DNA of 64,000 nucleotides, taken from positions 1 to 64,000 of the forward strand of contig CACZPU010000051.1 of NCBI GenBank assembly GCA_902783165.1, written 5' to 3'. Position 1 is the stretch's first letter; each line of letters opens with the position of its first letter. This stretch comes from an uncultured Prevotellaceae bacterium. GTDB taxonomy: Bacteria; Bacteroidota; Bacteroidia; Bacteroidales; Bacteroidaceae. The notes beneath the pieces are model-generated. The model searched no databases. It had not been told where the DNA came from and saw only the letters and a program-made list of their open reading frames with translations. Position numbers and translations under genes: made by a program. This document shows positions 1 to 9,415 of the stretch, piece after piece.

Positions 1-14
1 GATATTCTCGAAAA

Positions 15-46
15 TTTGGAAATCGAAGGTTTTTGTTGTATCTTTG
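15..46 (+). promoter_or_regulatory. Bacteroidetes-type promoter, no gene downstream
   Basis: TTTG at 15-18 and TATCTTTG at 39-46 are separated by 20 bp, matching the TTTG-N19-21-TAnnTTTG consensus of the Bacteroidetes housekeeping sigma factor. A transcript would start near 50 and run through the two repeat blocks towards the 3' end of the TlpA gene, which lies on the other strand. No plus-strand gene follows, so this is either the promoter of a non-coding RNA or the remnant of a lost gene. Confidence 0.5.
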
Positions 47-165
47 TAGTTGGAATCCCAGAGATAGTCATCAAACCATACGTTTAGTTCGTTTCATTTA
101 TGTTATCATCACCTGGTTTTTGTGAAACCAAAGTCAGTCGGCGGGAACCCCAAAGCGGTATTTTT

Positions 166-224
166 CAGTGTAGGTTCCAGTGTGGGTTCAGTGTGGGTTT
201 CAGTGTAGGTTCCAGTGTGGGTTA
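166..224 (+). repeat. 12-bp tandem repeat block (5 units)
   Basis: Five consecutive units of 11-12 bp follow the pattern CAGTGTRGGTTN (166-177, 178-188, 189-200, 201-212, 213-224). A further partial copy, CAGTGTAGG, follows near 265. Two degenerate units of the same kind lie at 31891-31914. No protein-coding function is evident. Confidence 0.8.
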
Positions 225-325
225 TTTTTCTGTAACCGTTTGATATGCAGATAGATAACAAAATCAGTGTAGGATAACCCTATTTTTTGTTATTTTGGAA
301 GTCCAAAATGAAATATCCCGGTCGA

Positions 326-523
326 CGAAACCTTACTTTTCACCTTGCGAAACCATATCTTTCACAGGGCAAAACCTTATCTTTCGCATGACGAAACCAT
401 ATCTTTTGCAAGGCGAAACCTTATCTTTTGCAAGGCGAAACCTTATCTTTTGCAAGGCGAAACCATATCTTTTGCAAGGTGATTTATTATGTTTTGCAGC
501 ATGAAAGATTATCTTTTGTAAGC
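326..523 (+). repeat. 22-bp tandem repeat, nine units
   Basis: Nine abutting units of exactly 22 bp begin at 326, 348, 370, 392, 414, 436, 458, 480 and 502. The core is CGAAACCTTATCTTTTGC followed by AAGG. Central units are identical or differ by one T/A change; the outer ones are degenerate. An open frame runs through the block only because 22 bp units rarely create stops, so I do not call it a gene. Each unit contains a small AAGG...CCTT inverted repeat. A related single unit lies at 32053-32074. Confidence 0.9.
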
Positions 524-532
524 TTGGAAAAT

Positions 533-570
533 AAAAAATGGTCTTGCAATAAGTGAGAATTGCAAGACCA
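533..570 (-). terminator. Terminator of the SusCD/TlpA operon
   Basis: The arms TGGTCTTGCAA (539-549) and TTGCAAGACCA (560-570) form a perfect 11-bp stem with a 10-nt loop. On the minus strand a T-rich run (CATTTTTTATTTT) follows, which is a standard intrinsic terminator just past the TlpA stop codon. Confidence 0.85.
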
Positions 571-590
571 GGAAATGTGTTTCGAATGGG

Positions 591-1736
591 TTATTTCATG
601 ATTTCTGCCAGCTTCTTGGCTAGGTTTTCGCCACGGGCATCTGCGTTCTCGGCCACAAGGATGCCGTTTCCATCAACCAAAAGCATTGTAGGCACGGCTT
701 TTACCTTGAACTGGTCGGCTACCTCTGTGGAGAGGAAGTTGGGCCACTGCAGCTGTTCCTCCTTCACGGCTTTCTTCCAAGCAGCTGCGTTGCGGTCGAT
801 GGAGATGCTAATTACCTCGAAGCCTTTGTCCTTGTACAATTCATATTGGCGCTTCACGTTGGGAATCTCCTTGCGGCATGGCATGCACCACGAGGCCCAG
901 AAGTCGATGAGCACATATTTCTTTCCCTGAGCCAACTGCTGGAAGGTAAATGTCTTGCCAGTTTCATCCTTCAAGGTGAATGCAGGGATTTGTTGTCCCA
1001 CGCTGCCCGCAGGCCACAGCTCGGCCTTCATTTTGCGGCCGTACCATGAGTTTTTGGCTTCGTCTGAGAACTGGTTGTACAGATCGCGCTGTTCGGGAGA
1101 GAAATAATTCATAAATTGTGTGGCTAGCAATGGTCCCCAGAACGTGTCTTTGTTGTCGAGAATCAAGCCGTTCAAAACTCTGTCTACAGTTTTGAAAAAC
1201 TCTTTGTCGGCATTGAGCATGTCCTGATACTCTGCCGTTTTCTTAAAGTCGGCCAGCTCTTGGTCCTTCAGACCTTTTGCTTTTTCTTGCACATGTCTGT
1301 ACTTTTTCTCCTTTTCTGTATAAAGCTTGTCGAGCTTGTTGCGTTCAGCCACAAAGCCAAGATACTTGTCGGTGAGAGGCGAGCCCTGGATGTTGGTGTG
1401 CCAGTTATACGAGTCGACGCCATCCCATGCTTTGCCTTTGTCCACGCTGCCTGTAATGTCTATGTCGGTATTCTCGAGCATCACTCCACAAGAGCCGTAG
1501 GCGTCTTTTACCGAGACCAACACACAAATAGGCTCGGTTGCTGTACCCGTAAACTGGAACTTTCCGTCCTTAACTGTTGTTTCGCCTAGCGGAGCCTCTT
1601 TCTCATGGCCCATCGGCGTGAGTTGCAAGAGTGTGCCGTCGGGCAGTCCCTCAACATTTCCCTTGATGGTGTAGTTTTGGGCATTTATTCCCATGGTCAC
1701 AGCAAGTGCGACCATTACAGAAAGTAATTTTTTCAT
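591..1736 (-). CDS. TlpA-like thioredoxin-fold protein with DUF4369
   Basis: A 381-aa exported thiol-disulfide oxidoreductase-like protein. A signal peptide (MKKLLSVMVALAVTMGINAQ) supports the start at 1736 over a longer upstream ATG. The next roughly 100 residues resemble DUF4369, a beta-rich domain often found in Bacteroidetes TlpA/AhpC proteins. The C-terminal 140 residues are a thioredoxin fold with the redox motif WCMPC inside DFWASWCMPCRKEIPNV, followed by the cis-Pro region (KAVPTMLLV). It is the last gene of the SusC-SusD-DUF4843-PKD operon and is followed by a terminator. It probably acts in the periplasm or at the envelope; its substrate is unknown. Confidence 0.88.
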   Translation of the reverse strand: MKKLLSVMVALAVTMGINAQNYTIKGNVEGLPDGTLLQLTPMGHEKEAPLGETTVKDGKFQFTGTATEPICVLVSVKDAYGSCGVMLENTDIDITGSVDKGKAWDGVDSYNWHTNIQGSPLTDKYLGFVAERNKLDKLYTEKEKKYRHVQEKAKGLKDQELADFKKTAEYQDMLNADKEFFKTVDRVLNGLILDNKDTFWGPLLATQFMNYFSPEQRDLYNQFSDEAKNSWYGRKMKAELWPAGSVGQQIPAFTLKDETGKTFTFQQLAQGKKYVLIDFWASWCMPCRKEIPNVKRQYELYKDKGFEVISISIDRNAAAWKKAVKEEQLQWPNFLSTEVADQFKVKAVPTMLLVDGNGILVAENADARGENLAKKLAEIMK

Positions 1737-1816
1737 TTTGTGAATCTTTTTGAATAGTGATAAAAGTGGAGCGTTGGGCAGGCGACACATCGGCTTCCCC
1801 AACGCTCCACTGTGAA

Positions 1817-3454
1817 TTATTCGGCATCAATACAGGTCATGTCAACAATCTTGCCCCAGCCATTCACGATGAGTGGATTGTCAGGAGCACCGAACATGGG
1901 TCCCCAGAAGGTGTTAGGCACACCGTAGTTGATGTCCATTTCGAACTGAACCAACTTACCATCTTTTTTGCCTTCGTTCCAAATGCCAATCCACAGGGCA
2001 CAGTCGCTAGTGGGGAATCCACCGCCGGCACTACCCCAGGCGTACATGGAAGTCACTTCTTCGCCAGCCTCGCACTCGTAAATTGTATGCGACACGGTTT
2101 CGCCGCTGGAAGCAGAGAACGAGTAGACGCCCTTGTCGGTAGAGTAGTAGAAGGCATATCCTTTTGTGTTGGAGCAGAACTTCTTGGCATTCATGATGTC
2201 TGTGCATCCGCTCAAGTCGATGATGGAACGGTCGCCTGCTGCCGATAGATCGCCATTATCAACGACATTGTAGAAGTTGTAGCGATAGAGATAAGGCTTG
2301 CCGTCGACAACTGTTATGACACATGTGTAGTTGCCACCGCCTTGGAACACAGCCTTCACATCGCCTGGCACATGGTTGGCATCAACCACGGCCTCGGGAA
2401 CAGATGTCTTGAAATTGCTTATCGATACGCCTGACGAGAAATAGGGGCGCAGACTGTGGTTCTTCTGGTCGTAGATTACCTGCCATGCATTAATGGCACC
2501 ACTTAAACCTCCATAGCTATCACGTGTGTTCTTCATCAGGAAAGGAGAGGCCTCGTAGTTGCCTGAAATCGGCTCGGAGAACTTGATGTCGTTGGGCTGA
2601 TTGGCATAGAGTACGTGCAACTTCCCGTCGTTGATGAGGAATTCGCAGTTGTTGGTGAAGAAACTGTTCTGTGGATTGAACTTTGCGGGTTTGTTGTAGA
2701 ACATGTCGTCCCAAGTGTTCACTGTTACCAGTCCTTCGGAGCTCAGTCGGTAAAGGTTCTTGTCGGTGGCTACAAGGTAGGCATTTTTCTGTGCTTTTCC
2801 TGTATGCGACCCTCTGATGAACAGTGGTTTTCCCTCCAAATAGTGCTTCTGGGTGGTGCTGTAATAATTGTAATCAATGTGTTGTCCTCCGTAGATGAGC
2901 ATCAGTCCTGATGTGAACACCTCAATGTCGGTCTGTCCCTCGCGCTCGGTCAGCAGATAGAGGCCGCCCTTGGTGCCAGACGAGTTCACCACACTATACT
3001 GCGAGGCTTTCCAATAAGCCTTCATGCCAGTAACGGGGTCGGTTATCTGGCAGTAGAAAATGTAGGTGCCAGGATTCAGATCACAAATCCAGTAGAGGTC
3101 TTTTTTGTTGTAGATGGTGTCTGCCGGTGGGTAAACCATGGCATTGCCAATCTGCTCTGCTCTATATTGATTGTAATAGGTCTTCAGATAGAACCAGCGG
3201 TATTCCAGTCGTTCGGCATGAGCATAGTCTACCTTTAGGTGGAAATCGATGGTGTCGCCTGGATTCAAAGTGTAAATAACATACTGATTCTTAGTGAGTG
3301 TGGTGTCGACTTCCACTTTGATTTGTCCCACCTCGTCGTCGGGCAGATAGTCGTAGTTGCCATCGTCTTGTGAGCAGCCGATGAAAAGACTGGACGCAAG
3401 CAGGAGCAAACATGATGAGAACCCTACGAGACGTTTATTTGTTTTTGTTATCAT
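1817..3454 (-). CDS. PKD-like family lipoprotein
   Basis: A 545-aa lipoprotein with a type II signal peptide and lipobox FIGC (Cys27). The N-terminal segment (about residues 30-150) resembles the PKD-like family found next to SusC/SusD pairs. The rest is beta-rich and repetitive, compatible with a propeller or repeated sheet domain (for example GGLYLLTEREGQTDIEV, then YLVATDKNLYRLSS). It sits between the DUF4843 lipoprotein and the TlpA gene, 36 bp from its upstream neighbour, so it is almost certainly co-transcribed. It is presumably a surface accessory lipoprotein that binds the substrate taken up by the SusCD pair. Which substrate that is cannot be read from the sequence. Confidence 0.75.
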   Translation of the reverse strand: MITKTNKRLVGFSSCLLLLASSLFIGCSQDDGNYDYLPDDEVGQIKVEVDTTLTKNQYVIYTLNPGDTIDFHLKVDYAHAERLEYRWFYLKTYYNQYRAEQIGNAMVYPPADTIYNKKDLYWICDLNPGTYIFYCQITDPVTGMKAYWKASQYSVVNSSGTKGGLYLLTEREGQTDIEVFTSGLMLIYGGQHIDYNYYSTTQKHYLEGKPLFIRGSHTGKAQKNAYLVATDKNLYRLSSEGLVTVNTWDDMFYNKPAKFNPQNSFFTNNCEFLINDGKLHVLYANQPNDIKFSEPISGNYEASPFLMKNTRDSYGGLSGAINAWQVIYDQKNHSLRPYFSSGVSISNFKTSVPEAVVDANHVPGDVKAVFQGGGNYTCVITVVDGKPYLYRYNFYNVVDNGDLSAAGDRSIIDLSGCTDIMNAKKFCSNTKGYAFYYSTDKGVYSFSASSGETVSHTIYECEAGEEVTSMYAWGSAGGGFPTSDCALWIGIWNEGKKDGKLVQFEMDINYGVPNTFWGPMFGAPDNPLIVNGWGKIVDMTCIDAE

Positions 3455-3490
3455 AATTTCCTTGTGTATTAAGATGATTCAATTAGTCAG

Positions 3491-4231
3491 TTACTCAAAT
3501 GTCACCAAGAGGCCGTTCTCGTCGGTCAGCGGATTGCCTGGATGGGCAGCGTTGTAGTCGTTGACAATGTTCTGGAACCTGATTTTCAAGCTGTTTAGCA
3601 ACGCCCAGCTCATGATGTCGGTACTGAATTCGCCCACATCGTTGGCATTGGTAAGCATCAGACGATATTTTGTGTTACTGTAAGCACCGAAGAAAGATTC
3701 CAAGCTTGCCCAGTTCTTGGGCTTTGTGAGCAAGTCGTTCCAGATGAAAGTCACATGGTTTTCCTCGTTCACACCCACCTTGAAGTCGGCCGACTCTGCT
3801 ACCTTGATGCAGAGGCGTGCCTCTTTCATCTGGAGTGAGGCCACGCGCTTGAGCACTACAGTGAACGTAGCCTTGTCCTTGCCAGAAGGAATTGTCACGG
3901 TGTTGGGGAATGAATAAATGTTGGCATCGGCTGTGGTCTTTGCCGCATCAACCACAAGGTTCACCACACGGTCGCGATTCTGCACATCGCCCATGATTTG
4001 GGCATCGACAGTCATTTCCTGCTGGGTTACATCTTCGCCGAACGATACAAACGAGAAAGAGATGGAGTCGGTGCCGGCAGCCCACAGATAGTCACCCACC
4101 AACCGCACACGAGCATCGTCCTGGTAGTAGAAGTCCTCATCGCTGCTGCACGATGCGAAGAGGCAGGCAGTCATGAGCAGCAGTCCGACAGATGCTCCAA
4201 AAGCTTTTATTATATTTTTTGTCTTTTTCAT
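3491..4231 (-). CDS. DUF4843 domain lipoprotein
   Basis: A 246-aa lipoprotein with signal peptide and lipobox FASC (Cys28). The body looks like DUF4843: an early DARVRLVGD segment, a FSFVSFGEDVTQQEM segment, and a later immunoglobulin/Calx-beta-like strand pattern (TVTIPSGKDKATFTVVLKR). In Bacteroidetes this family sits beside SusC/SusD and PKD-like genes, as here. A role as surface accessory protein of the uptake complex is inferred from context only. Confidence 0.75.
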   Translation of the reverse strand: MKKTKNIIKAFGASVGLLLMTACLFASCSSDEDFYYQDDARVRLVGDYLWAAGTDSISFSFVSFGEDVTQQEMTVDAQIMGDVQNRDRVVNLVVDAAKTTADANIYSFPNTVTIPSGKDKATFTVVLKRVASLQMKEARLCIKVAESADFKVGVNEENHVTFIWNDLLTKPKNWASLESFFGAYSNTKYRLMLTNANDVGEFSTDIMSWALLNSLKIRFQNIVNDYNAAHPGNPLTDENGLLVTFE

Positions 4232-4315
4232 ATCGAATAGTTTTTAGCGATTCTTGTTGCAGCTCAGTCTGTCCATTTTTTGTAGGCTTTGCTGTTCCAA
4301 GCAATCAGTTGTCAA

Positions 4316-5788
4316 TTAGTTGGTGTATCCTCCAAATTCCTTGTCGTTGTTCGGAATGGGTAGCACATAGATGCCCTTGTTCGGACGTGTAGACGCACCC
4401 TTTATTTCCGTAGCATTCAGGCGCTTGTAGTAGTAGAACAGCTGACCACTCTCGCCAACGAACTCTTTGCGGTATTCCTTGAAAATCTCTTCCTGGATTT
4501 GGTCGGGTGTAAGATTGTCGCTCAGTGGGAAGAGGCTTAGGTTACGGTTCTCGCGTACTGTGTTAAGCAAAGCGATAGCGTTCGCTGGGTTGGTGTTTTT
4601 CTGGCACTCGGCAGCAATATAGTAAGCCTCGGTGCGGCGAACCAGCGGATACATGTTGTTGTAACGGCCTCCTTCGATAAACCAGAATTTCGCCATAAAG
4701 CGCTTCTCTCCGTCCTGCTCATAGCCTCTCAGGTAGCGGTAGTCGTTACCATAGCCGAGGTCAACCTCATAGATGTTCTGTGCTGTGGCATCTGTAGGCG
4801 AAAGGGAACTAGAGCCACCTTCCTTCTTGAAATAATAGTTGGCGGTGTCCTCCCAATCCTTTATAATCAGCTGGAAGAGATGTTCGCTTGTGAACGCAGC
4901 ATCCAATTCGTTGCGAGCAGTCTGTTGCATGTTGGTGTAGTGTACCCATGGGAATCCAGAGTTTGGCTGCTCTGCCCAGCGAATCACCTCATTGGCATAT
5001 TTCAAAGCGTTCTGAGTATCGCCCACCCAGAGGTATGCACGTGCCAGCACGGTGGCGCATGCAAAGAAATTGAACTTGTTGCGTGGCAGATTGTATGCTT
5101 TCTGTCCATAATAGTCGTAGGTGTTCAGCGTGTCATAGGCCAGTTCGTCGTGAGCTATGAGCAGGTCGTTGATCACCATTTGCATGGTTTCGTTCACAGA
5201 CTTTTGTCCGACGATATCGGTAGAATACTCAGTCACGTAGGGAACACCCTTGGCATTGCCGTCCATAGATGGAGCGCATGCAAAGAGGCGCATCAGTTCG
5301 AAGTGCAAGAAGCCACGAAGTCCGTATGCCTCGCCTCGATAGATGTGGTAGTCGTTGTCCAAGAACATGTTCTTGTCAGCCTTCTCGATATTCTTAATCA
5401 GGATGTTGGCATTGGCAATACAATTGTATGTCTTGCTCCAGATTGCCGTAATGATGCTCTCGTTGTTTCGCTCTGTATAGTTGAATTCGTTGGCATAGCG
5501 CCATTTTCCATTGGCGTCGATGTCGTAGCTATGCGACAACACCTCCACAAATCCAATGCCCATGTTCAGTCCATACATATCCTGCGATGTCATGGCGGTA
5601 TAAATACCCGTCAGCTGGTCTTTGTATCCACCCACACGGTCGAAATGGTCTTCTTCCTTGATCTGTGACTTCGGACTCACATCAAGCCAGTCGTTGCACG
5701 AAGCCAAAAGCAGGCACCATGGTGTGAGAAGCAAGAAGAGCGCTTTCACTCCTGTTTGCTTTACCTTATTATTATATATTTGATTCAT
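4316..5788 (-). CDS. RagB/SusD-family nutrient-binding lipoprotein
   Basis: A 490-aa outer-membrane lipoprotein that acts as the lid over its SusC partner. The start at 5788 gives a signal peptide ending in the lipobox LLASC (Cys31), followed by NDWLDVSPKSQI, the usual SusD N-terminus. TPR-like helices follow (YRGEAYGLRGFLHFELMRLFA; CATVLARAYLWVGDTQNALKYANEVI), then the C-terminal SusD signature YPLVRRTEAYYIAAEC and FKEYRKEFVGESGQLFYYYKR. It lies directly downstream of SusC. The upstream ATG at 5818 overlaps the end of susC and would give a poor signal peptide. Confidence 0.93.
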   Translation of the reverse strand: MNQIYNNKVKQTGVKALFLLLTPWCLLLASCNDWLDVSPKSQIKEEDHFDRVGGYKDQLTGIYTAMTSQDMYGLNMGIGFVEVLSHSYDIDANGKWRYANEFNYTERNNESIITAIWSKTYNCIANANILIKNIEKADKNMFLDNDYHIYRGEAYGLRGFLHFELMRLFACAPSMDGNAKGVPYVTEYSTDIVGQKSVNETMQMVINDLLIAHDELAYDTLNTYDYYGQKAYNLPRNKFNFFACATVLARAYLWVGDTQNALKYANEVIRWAEQPNSGFPWVHYTNMQQTARNELDAAFTSEHLFQLIIKDWEDTANYYFKKEGGSSSLSPTDATAQNIYEVDLGYGNDYRYLRGYEQDGEKRFMAKFWFIEGGRYNNMYPLVRRTEAYYIAAECQKNTNPANAIALLNTVRENRNLSLFPLSDNLTPDQIQEEIFKEYRKEFVGESGQLFYYYKRLNATEIKGASTRPNKGIYVLPIPNNDKEFGGYTN

Positions 5789-5818
5789 AATTATATTTCT
5801 TTGAAAAAAGATTATCAA

Positions 5819-8800
5819 TTAGAATGTCAACTGAGCCGAGAGTGAGAAGGTACGTGCAAACGGGTAGTCGGTACCGCGCTCGGTCTTGATGCTCGAAATG
5901 ACAAACAGGTCGTTGGTGTAGGCGCTTATTTTCAGGCGCTCAAGGAAAGAGTTCTTTACGAATGCACAATTGCGGAAGTCGTAATAAACTGTGATGCTCG
6001 ACATTGTGAACAGATTGTAGTCCTGAACGAATCGAGAAGTCGGATAGGTTGTGGTCTGGTCGGTGATGCTCTTATAGAGAGCCATGTCGCCAGGTTTCTG
6101 CCAGCGGTCGGTGAGCACTCGGCGGTCAGCATTGTATTGAAGTTGTGCGTTCTCTACCTTGTTCACCAGAGTCTGGTTGTACATCTGTCCGCCCCAGCGG
6201 TAGTTCATGGAGATGTTCCATCCCCAGCCTTTGATTTCGCCATTGATACCGAAGAGTCCGTTCCATTTGGGTTGTGTGTCGCCACATACCACTTGGTCGT
6301 TGATGTCGTACTCATAGGTAACGGAACCGTCGCGTTTCATATAGATTTCCTTACCGTTTTGTGGGTCGATGCCCAATGAGGGAACAGCCCATATGGCATT
6401 CATCGAACAGCCTTCATAGTATTTCACCTGAGGTGCTGTCACCTTGTTGTCGATTGCGCTGGCATCTTGTGCCTCGTTCCATGCGCGTAGCGAGTTGGAA
6501 ATCTTCTTCAGCTTGTTCTTGTTGTGCGCGGCACTCACGAAGATGTTCACGTAGTCGCGACCACCATCGTAGACCTTGAAGTTGAGATAAGCCTCGATAC
6601 CTTTGTTCTCTGTCTCACCCAGATTGGCCACATAAGTGGTGAACCCCGTGGTGTAAGGAACAGTGACGTTGGTCACCATGCCTTTGGTGTTGGCGATATA
6701 GTAGTCGAGACGACCAGTCAGACGGTTCTTCAGGAAGCCGAAATCAATACCGAAGTTGGTGTCGTATTTCTCCTGCCAATGCAGACTTTCGTTGGCCAAT
6801 CCCTTGATGAATGAACCGATGGCACCATTGTACGACTGGTTGCTGTAGTATATGAAGGTAGGCATGGCATCGTAGGAAGAGAATCCTTGGCTACCGGTAT
6901 AACCGTAAGATGCGCGCAGCTTCAGGCGGTTTATCACTTGGCTGTCCTTCAGCCAAGGCTCGTTGTGGACATTCCAACCGCCACCTACCGACCAGAACGA
7001 ACCCCAGCGGTTGTCCTTACCAGCCTCGCTTGAACCCATCAATCGATAGTTGGCATCGAAGAGATAGCGCTCGTCGTAGGAGTAGTTCAGAGAGAGCAGT
7101 CCACCACAGTTGCGAGAGATACCCTCATTGCCTGTAGGCTTGCTGTCCTTGGCATATTGCACGGCGAACTTGATGTCGTTCATGAAGTCATTTGGGAAAC
7201 CTTCGGCTGTAACGCCTGTTGAGTTGTATTTGTTGTCGGCCATGTTCAACTGTCCGTTGACAAATACGAGGTGCTTGTTCCACATCTTTGACCACTGGAG
7301 GCCCAAGTCTGCGCTGATGTCGGTGTTGTTACCGTTCATCTGATAGTAGGAACCCTTGCGGAACTCATCTGTTTGGTTGATGAAATCGGTGTGGTTGGAT
7401 GGCTTGAAGATGTCGGCGCTGGAGTGCTTGTTGATGATTCCGAAGCGTCCGGTCATCTTTAGTTGCTCGCTGATGAACCATTCAAGATAGAAGTCGTTGG
7501 TAATGGTTGTATAACCAGTCTTGTCGATGGTGTTCAGCGTGGTGTTATAAAGTGGATTCTGATAATCGTTTGCCTTGCCCAGATTGTCGGTATAGGAGTA
7601 TTTCTGGACGAGATTCCCGTATTCGTCGTACAGACGGCTGTAGGGATTCATGCGGTAGTAAAGGTCGAACGTGCCGTAGGGCGAGTTGTTGCTGTTGTTA
7701 TAGTCAATGCTTAACTTGTCGCGGAACTGCAGGTTCTTTACGCGATAGGACAATGTGACACCTCCAGAAAGAGTGTTACGGTCGGAACCTTTCATGGCAC
7801 CACCTATCTTGTTGTAAGAGAGGTTGACACCATACTGCATGGCTTTGTCGCCACCCTCAAGATAGAGCGAGTGCTTGTGTCCGAAACCATTGCGAACGGG
7901 CTGTGCCAGCCAGTCGGTCTCCACACCAGCCACCAGTTCGCGCAACTTTTGTGTGTATGCCTCGTCGAGCGACATTTGGCTTTGTGCATTGTCACTTGAG
8001 AAAAGTCCTGCCATGCGCTCCACCTCCAACTTCTCTTTGGCATTGGTCAGGTTATAACTAGTCAGGTCGGGAACCTCGAGGCTCATGCTACCTGTATATG
8101 TGACGCGCATGCGACCACTTTCGGGGCGCTTCGTCTCGATGACAATCACACCATTGGCGGCTTTCGAACCATAGATGGCCTTGGCCGTAGCGTCCTTCAG
8201 GGTGGTAACGCTTTCCACTTGGTTCATGTCGAGATCGAGAATCTTGGTCAGTTCGGTCTCAAAACCATCGAGGATAAATAGTGGTTGGTTGGCACTTGAG
8301 GCATACTCTCCTTGCACACTGGCAATGGTAGAACCACCACGCATCTGGAAATCGGGCAGGGCGTTGGGGTTGCTACCGGCGCCAAGGTTCTCGATTTGCA
8401 TGAACGATGGGTCGATGTTTTTCAGCGACTGTAGAATGTTGGTGTTGCCCACCTTCTGGAGTTCTTCGCCTTTGACCGTGGTAACAGCACCTGTATAGGT
8501 GTTGGCCTTGCGCTCGAAAGCACCCGTCACAACCACTTCGCTAATGGCATTCGACTCTGCTTCCAACTGAATGTCGTAGCTTTGTCGGCTCGTCAGAGTA
8601 ACCACTTTGGGAAGGAAACCAACATAGGACACCTCCACTTGGCGCACCTCGCTTCCGATAGTGAGTTTGAAGTGGCCGTTCAGGTCGGTGATGGCCACGA
8701 AAGTTTCGCGCCCATTCTTTTCCTTCACATTGGTCACTGTGGCTCCAGGAAGCGGTTCGCCCAGCTCATCGCGCACGATACCGGATATTTCGCGCCCAGA

Positions 8801-9118
8801 TGTCTGTTGACGCACCTTGGCTTGGGTGATGTTCACCAACCTTCCGTCGATGCGATAGTCGAGCGGCTTGTTGTTGAGCATGTACTGCAAGGCCCCCTCA
8901 AAGGAAACGTTAGTCACTTGTCCGTCTACGCGATACTGCTGAATGTCCTCGTAGGTGAACATAATTTTGTAACCCGAAGCCTTTTCCAACCGTTGCAAGG
9001 CATTGGAAAGAGCCTCGTTGTTGAACTTCAAGGTAATGTTGTTGCTTTGCGCCATTGCCGTGGCGAATGTCCCGACAAAGAACAATATCAACAACAATAC
9101 CCTCTCTTTTTTAATCAT
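5819..9118 (-). CDS. SusC/RagA TonB-linked receptor with STN domain
   Basis: A 1099-aa outer-membrane receptor. The start at 9118 (MIKKERVLLLILFF) gives a signal peptide; the longer frame upstream is not credible. Domains in order: STN (secretin/TonB N-terminal) at about residues 25-95; a carboxypeptidase-regulatory-like domain at about 110-190 (SGIVRDELGEPLPGATV); plug domain (VVVTGAFERKANTYTGAVT ... KDATAKAIYGSKAANGVIVI); and a beta-barrel to the C-terminal phenylalanine. The STN domain and the divergent sigma/FecR genes imply FecA-type signalling: ligand binding at the receptor is relayed through FecR to the sigma factor. The ligand is not evident. Confidence 0.94.
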   Translation of the reverse strand: MIKKERVLLLILFFVGTFATAMAQSNNITLKFNNEALSNALQRLEKASGYKIMFTYEDIQQYRVDGQVTNVSFEGALQYMLNNKPLDYRIDGRLVNITQAKVRQQTSGREISGIVRDELGEPLPGATVTNVKEKNGRETFVAITDLNGHFKLTIGSEVRQVEVSYVGFLPKVVTLTSRQSYDIQLEAESNAISEVVVTGAFERKANTYTGAVTTVKGEELQKVGNTNILQSLKNIDPSFMQIENLGAGSNPNALPDFQMRGGSTIASVQGEYASSANQPLFILDGFETELTKILDLDMNQVESVTTLKDATAKAIYGSKAANGVIVIETKRPESGRMRVTYTGSMSLEVPDLTSYNLTNAKEKLEVERMAGLFSSDNAQSQMSLDEAYTQKLRELVAGVETDWLAQPVRNGFGHKHSLYLEGGDKAMQYGVNLSYNKIGGAMKGSDRNTLSGGVTLSYRVKNLQFRDKLSIDYNNSNNSPYGTFDLYYRMNPYSRLYDEYGNLVQKYSYTDNLGKANDYQNPLYNTTLNTIDKTGYTTITNDFYLEWFISEQLKMTGRFGIINKHSSADIFKPSNHTDFINQTDEFRKGSYYQMNGNNTDISADLGLQWSKMWNKHLVFVNGQLNMADNKYNSTGVTAEGFPNDFMNDIKFAVQYAKDSKPTGNEGISRNCGGLLSLNYSYDERYLFDANYRLMGSSEAGKDNRWGSFWSVGGGWNVHNEPWLKDSQVINRLKLRASYGYTGSQGFSSYDAMPTFIYYSNQSYNGAIGSFIKGLANESLHWQEKYDTNFGIDFGFLKNRLTGRLDYYIANTKGMVTNVTVPYTTGFTTYVANLGETENKGIEAYLNFKVYDGGRDYVNIFVSAAHNKNKLKKISNSLRAWNEAQDASAIDNKVTAPQVKYYEGCSMNAIWAVPSLGIDPQNGKEIYMKRDGSVTYEYDINDQVVCGDTQPKWNGLFGINGEIKGWGWNISMNYRWGGQMYNQTLVNKVENAQLQYNADRRVLTDRWQKPGDMALYKSITDQTTTYPTSRFVQDYNLFTMSSITVYYDFRNCAFVKNSFLERLKISAYTNDLFVISSIKTERGTDYPFARTFSLSAQLTF

Positions 9119-9388
9119 AAGGTTTTGTTTAAAGTTAATAGATTTATATAAAATGAAACGGATGAACGAACAAAACGGGTACGGTTTTCTGAAAAAGATA
9201 CAGAAAAATGATGATTCGTGGAATGATTGGCATTTTCGTCTACACGGTGTAGACAGGATGAAGCAAGACATCATGTGCAAGTGGTGTGTTGATATTGTTT
9301 ATTGTTTCGTTCTCGATTTTCACAACCGAACTTGATTGAAGATAAAAAAATATTTGTCAAAACAAGCCTATAATTCACTCTTTTTATG

Positions 9389-9396
9389 TACATTTG
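9389..9396 (+). promoter_or_regulatory. TAnnTTTG box of the ECF sigma gene
   Basis: TACATTTG ends 19 bp before the ATG at 9416, giving a short leader of roughly 16 nt. No good -33 TTTG is found at the usual spacing. Confidence 0.5.
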
Positions 9397-9415
9397 CACG
9401 CATTATTTTTTTATA

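Noticed and set aside
295..504. 69-aa ORF rich in repeated residues
   Set aside because: It is a read-through of the 22-bp tandem repeat; no start context and no homology expected.
326..523. Possible CRISPR array
   Set aside because: Units abut with no spacers and 22 bp is too short; there are no cas genes in the window.
4880..5668. 262-aa plus-strand ORF
   Set aside because: Antisense shadow of the SusD gene, which has clear family motifs.
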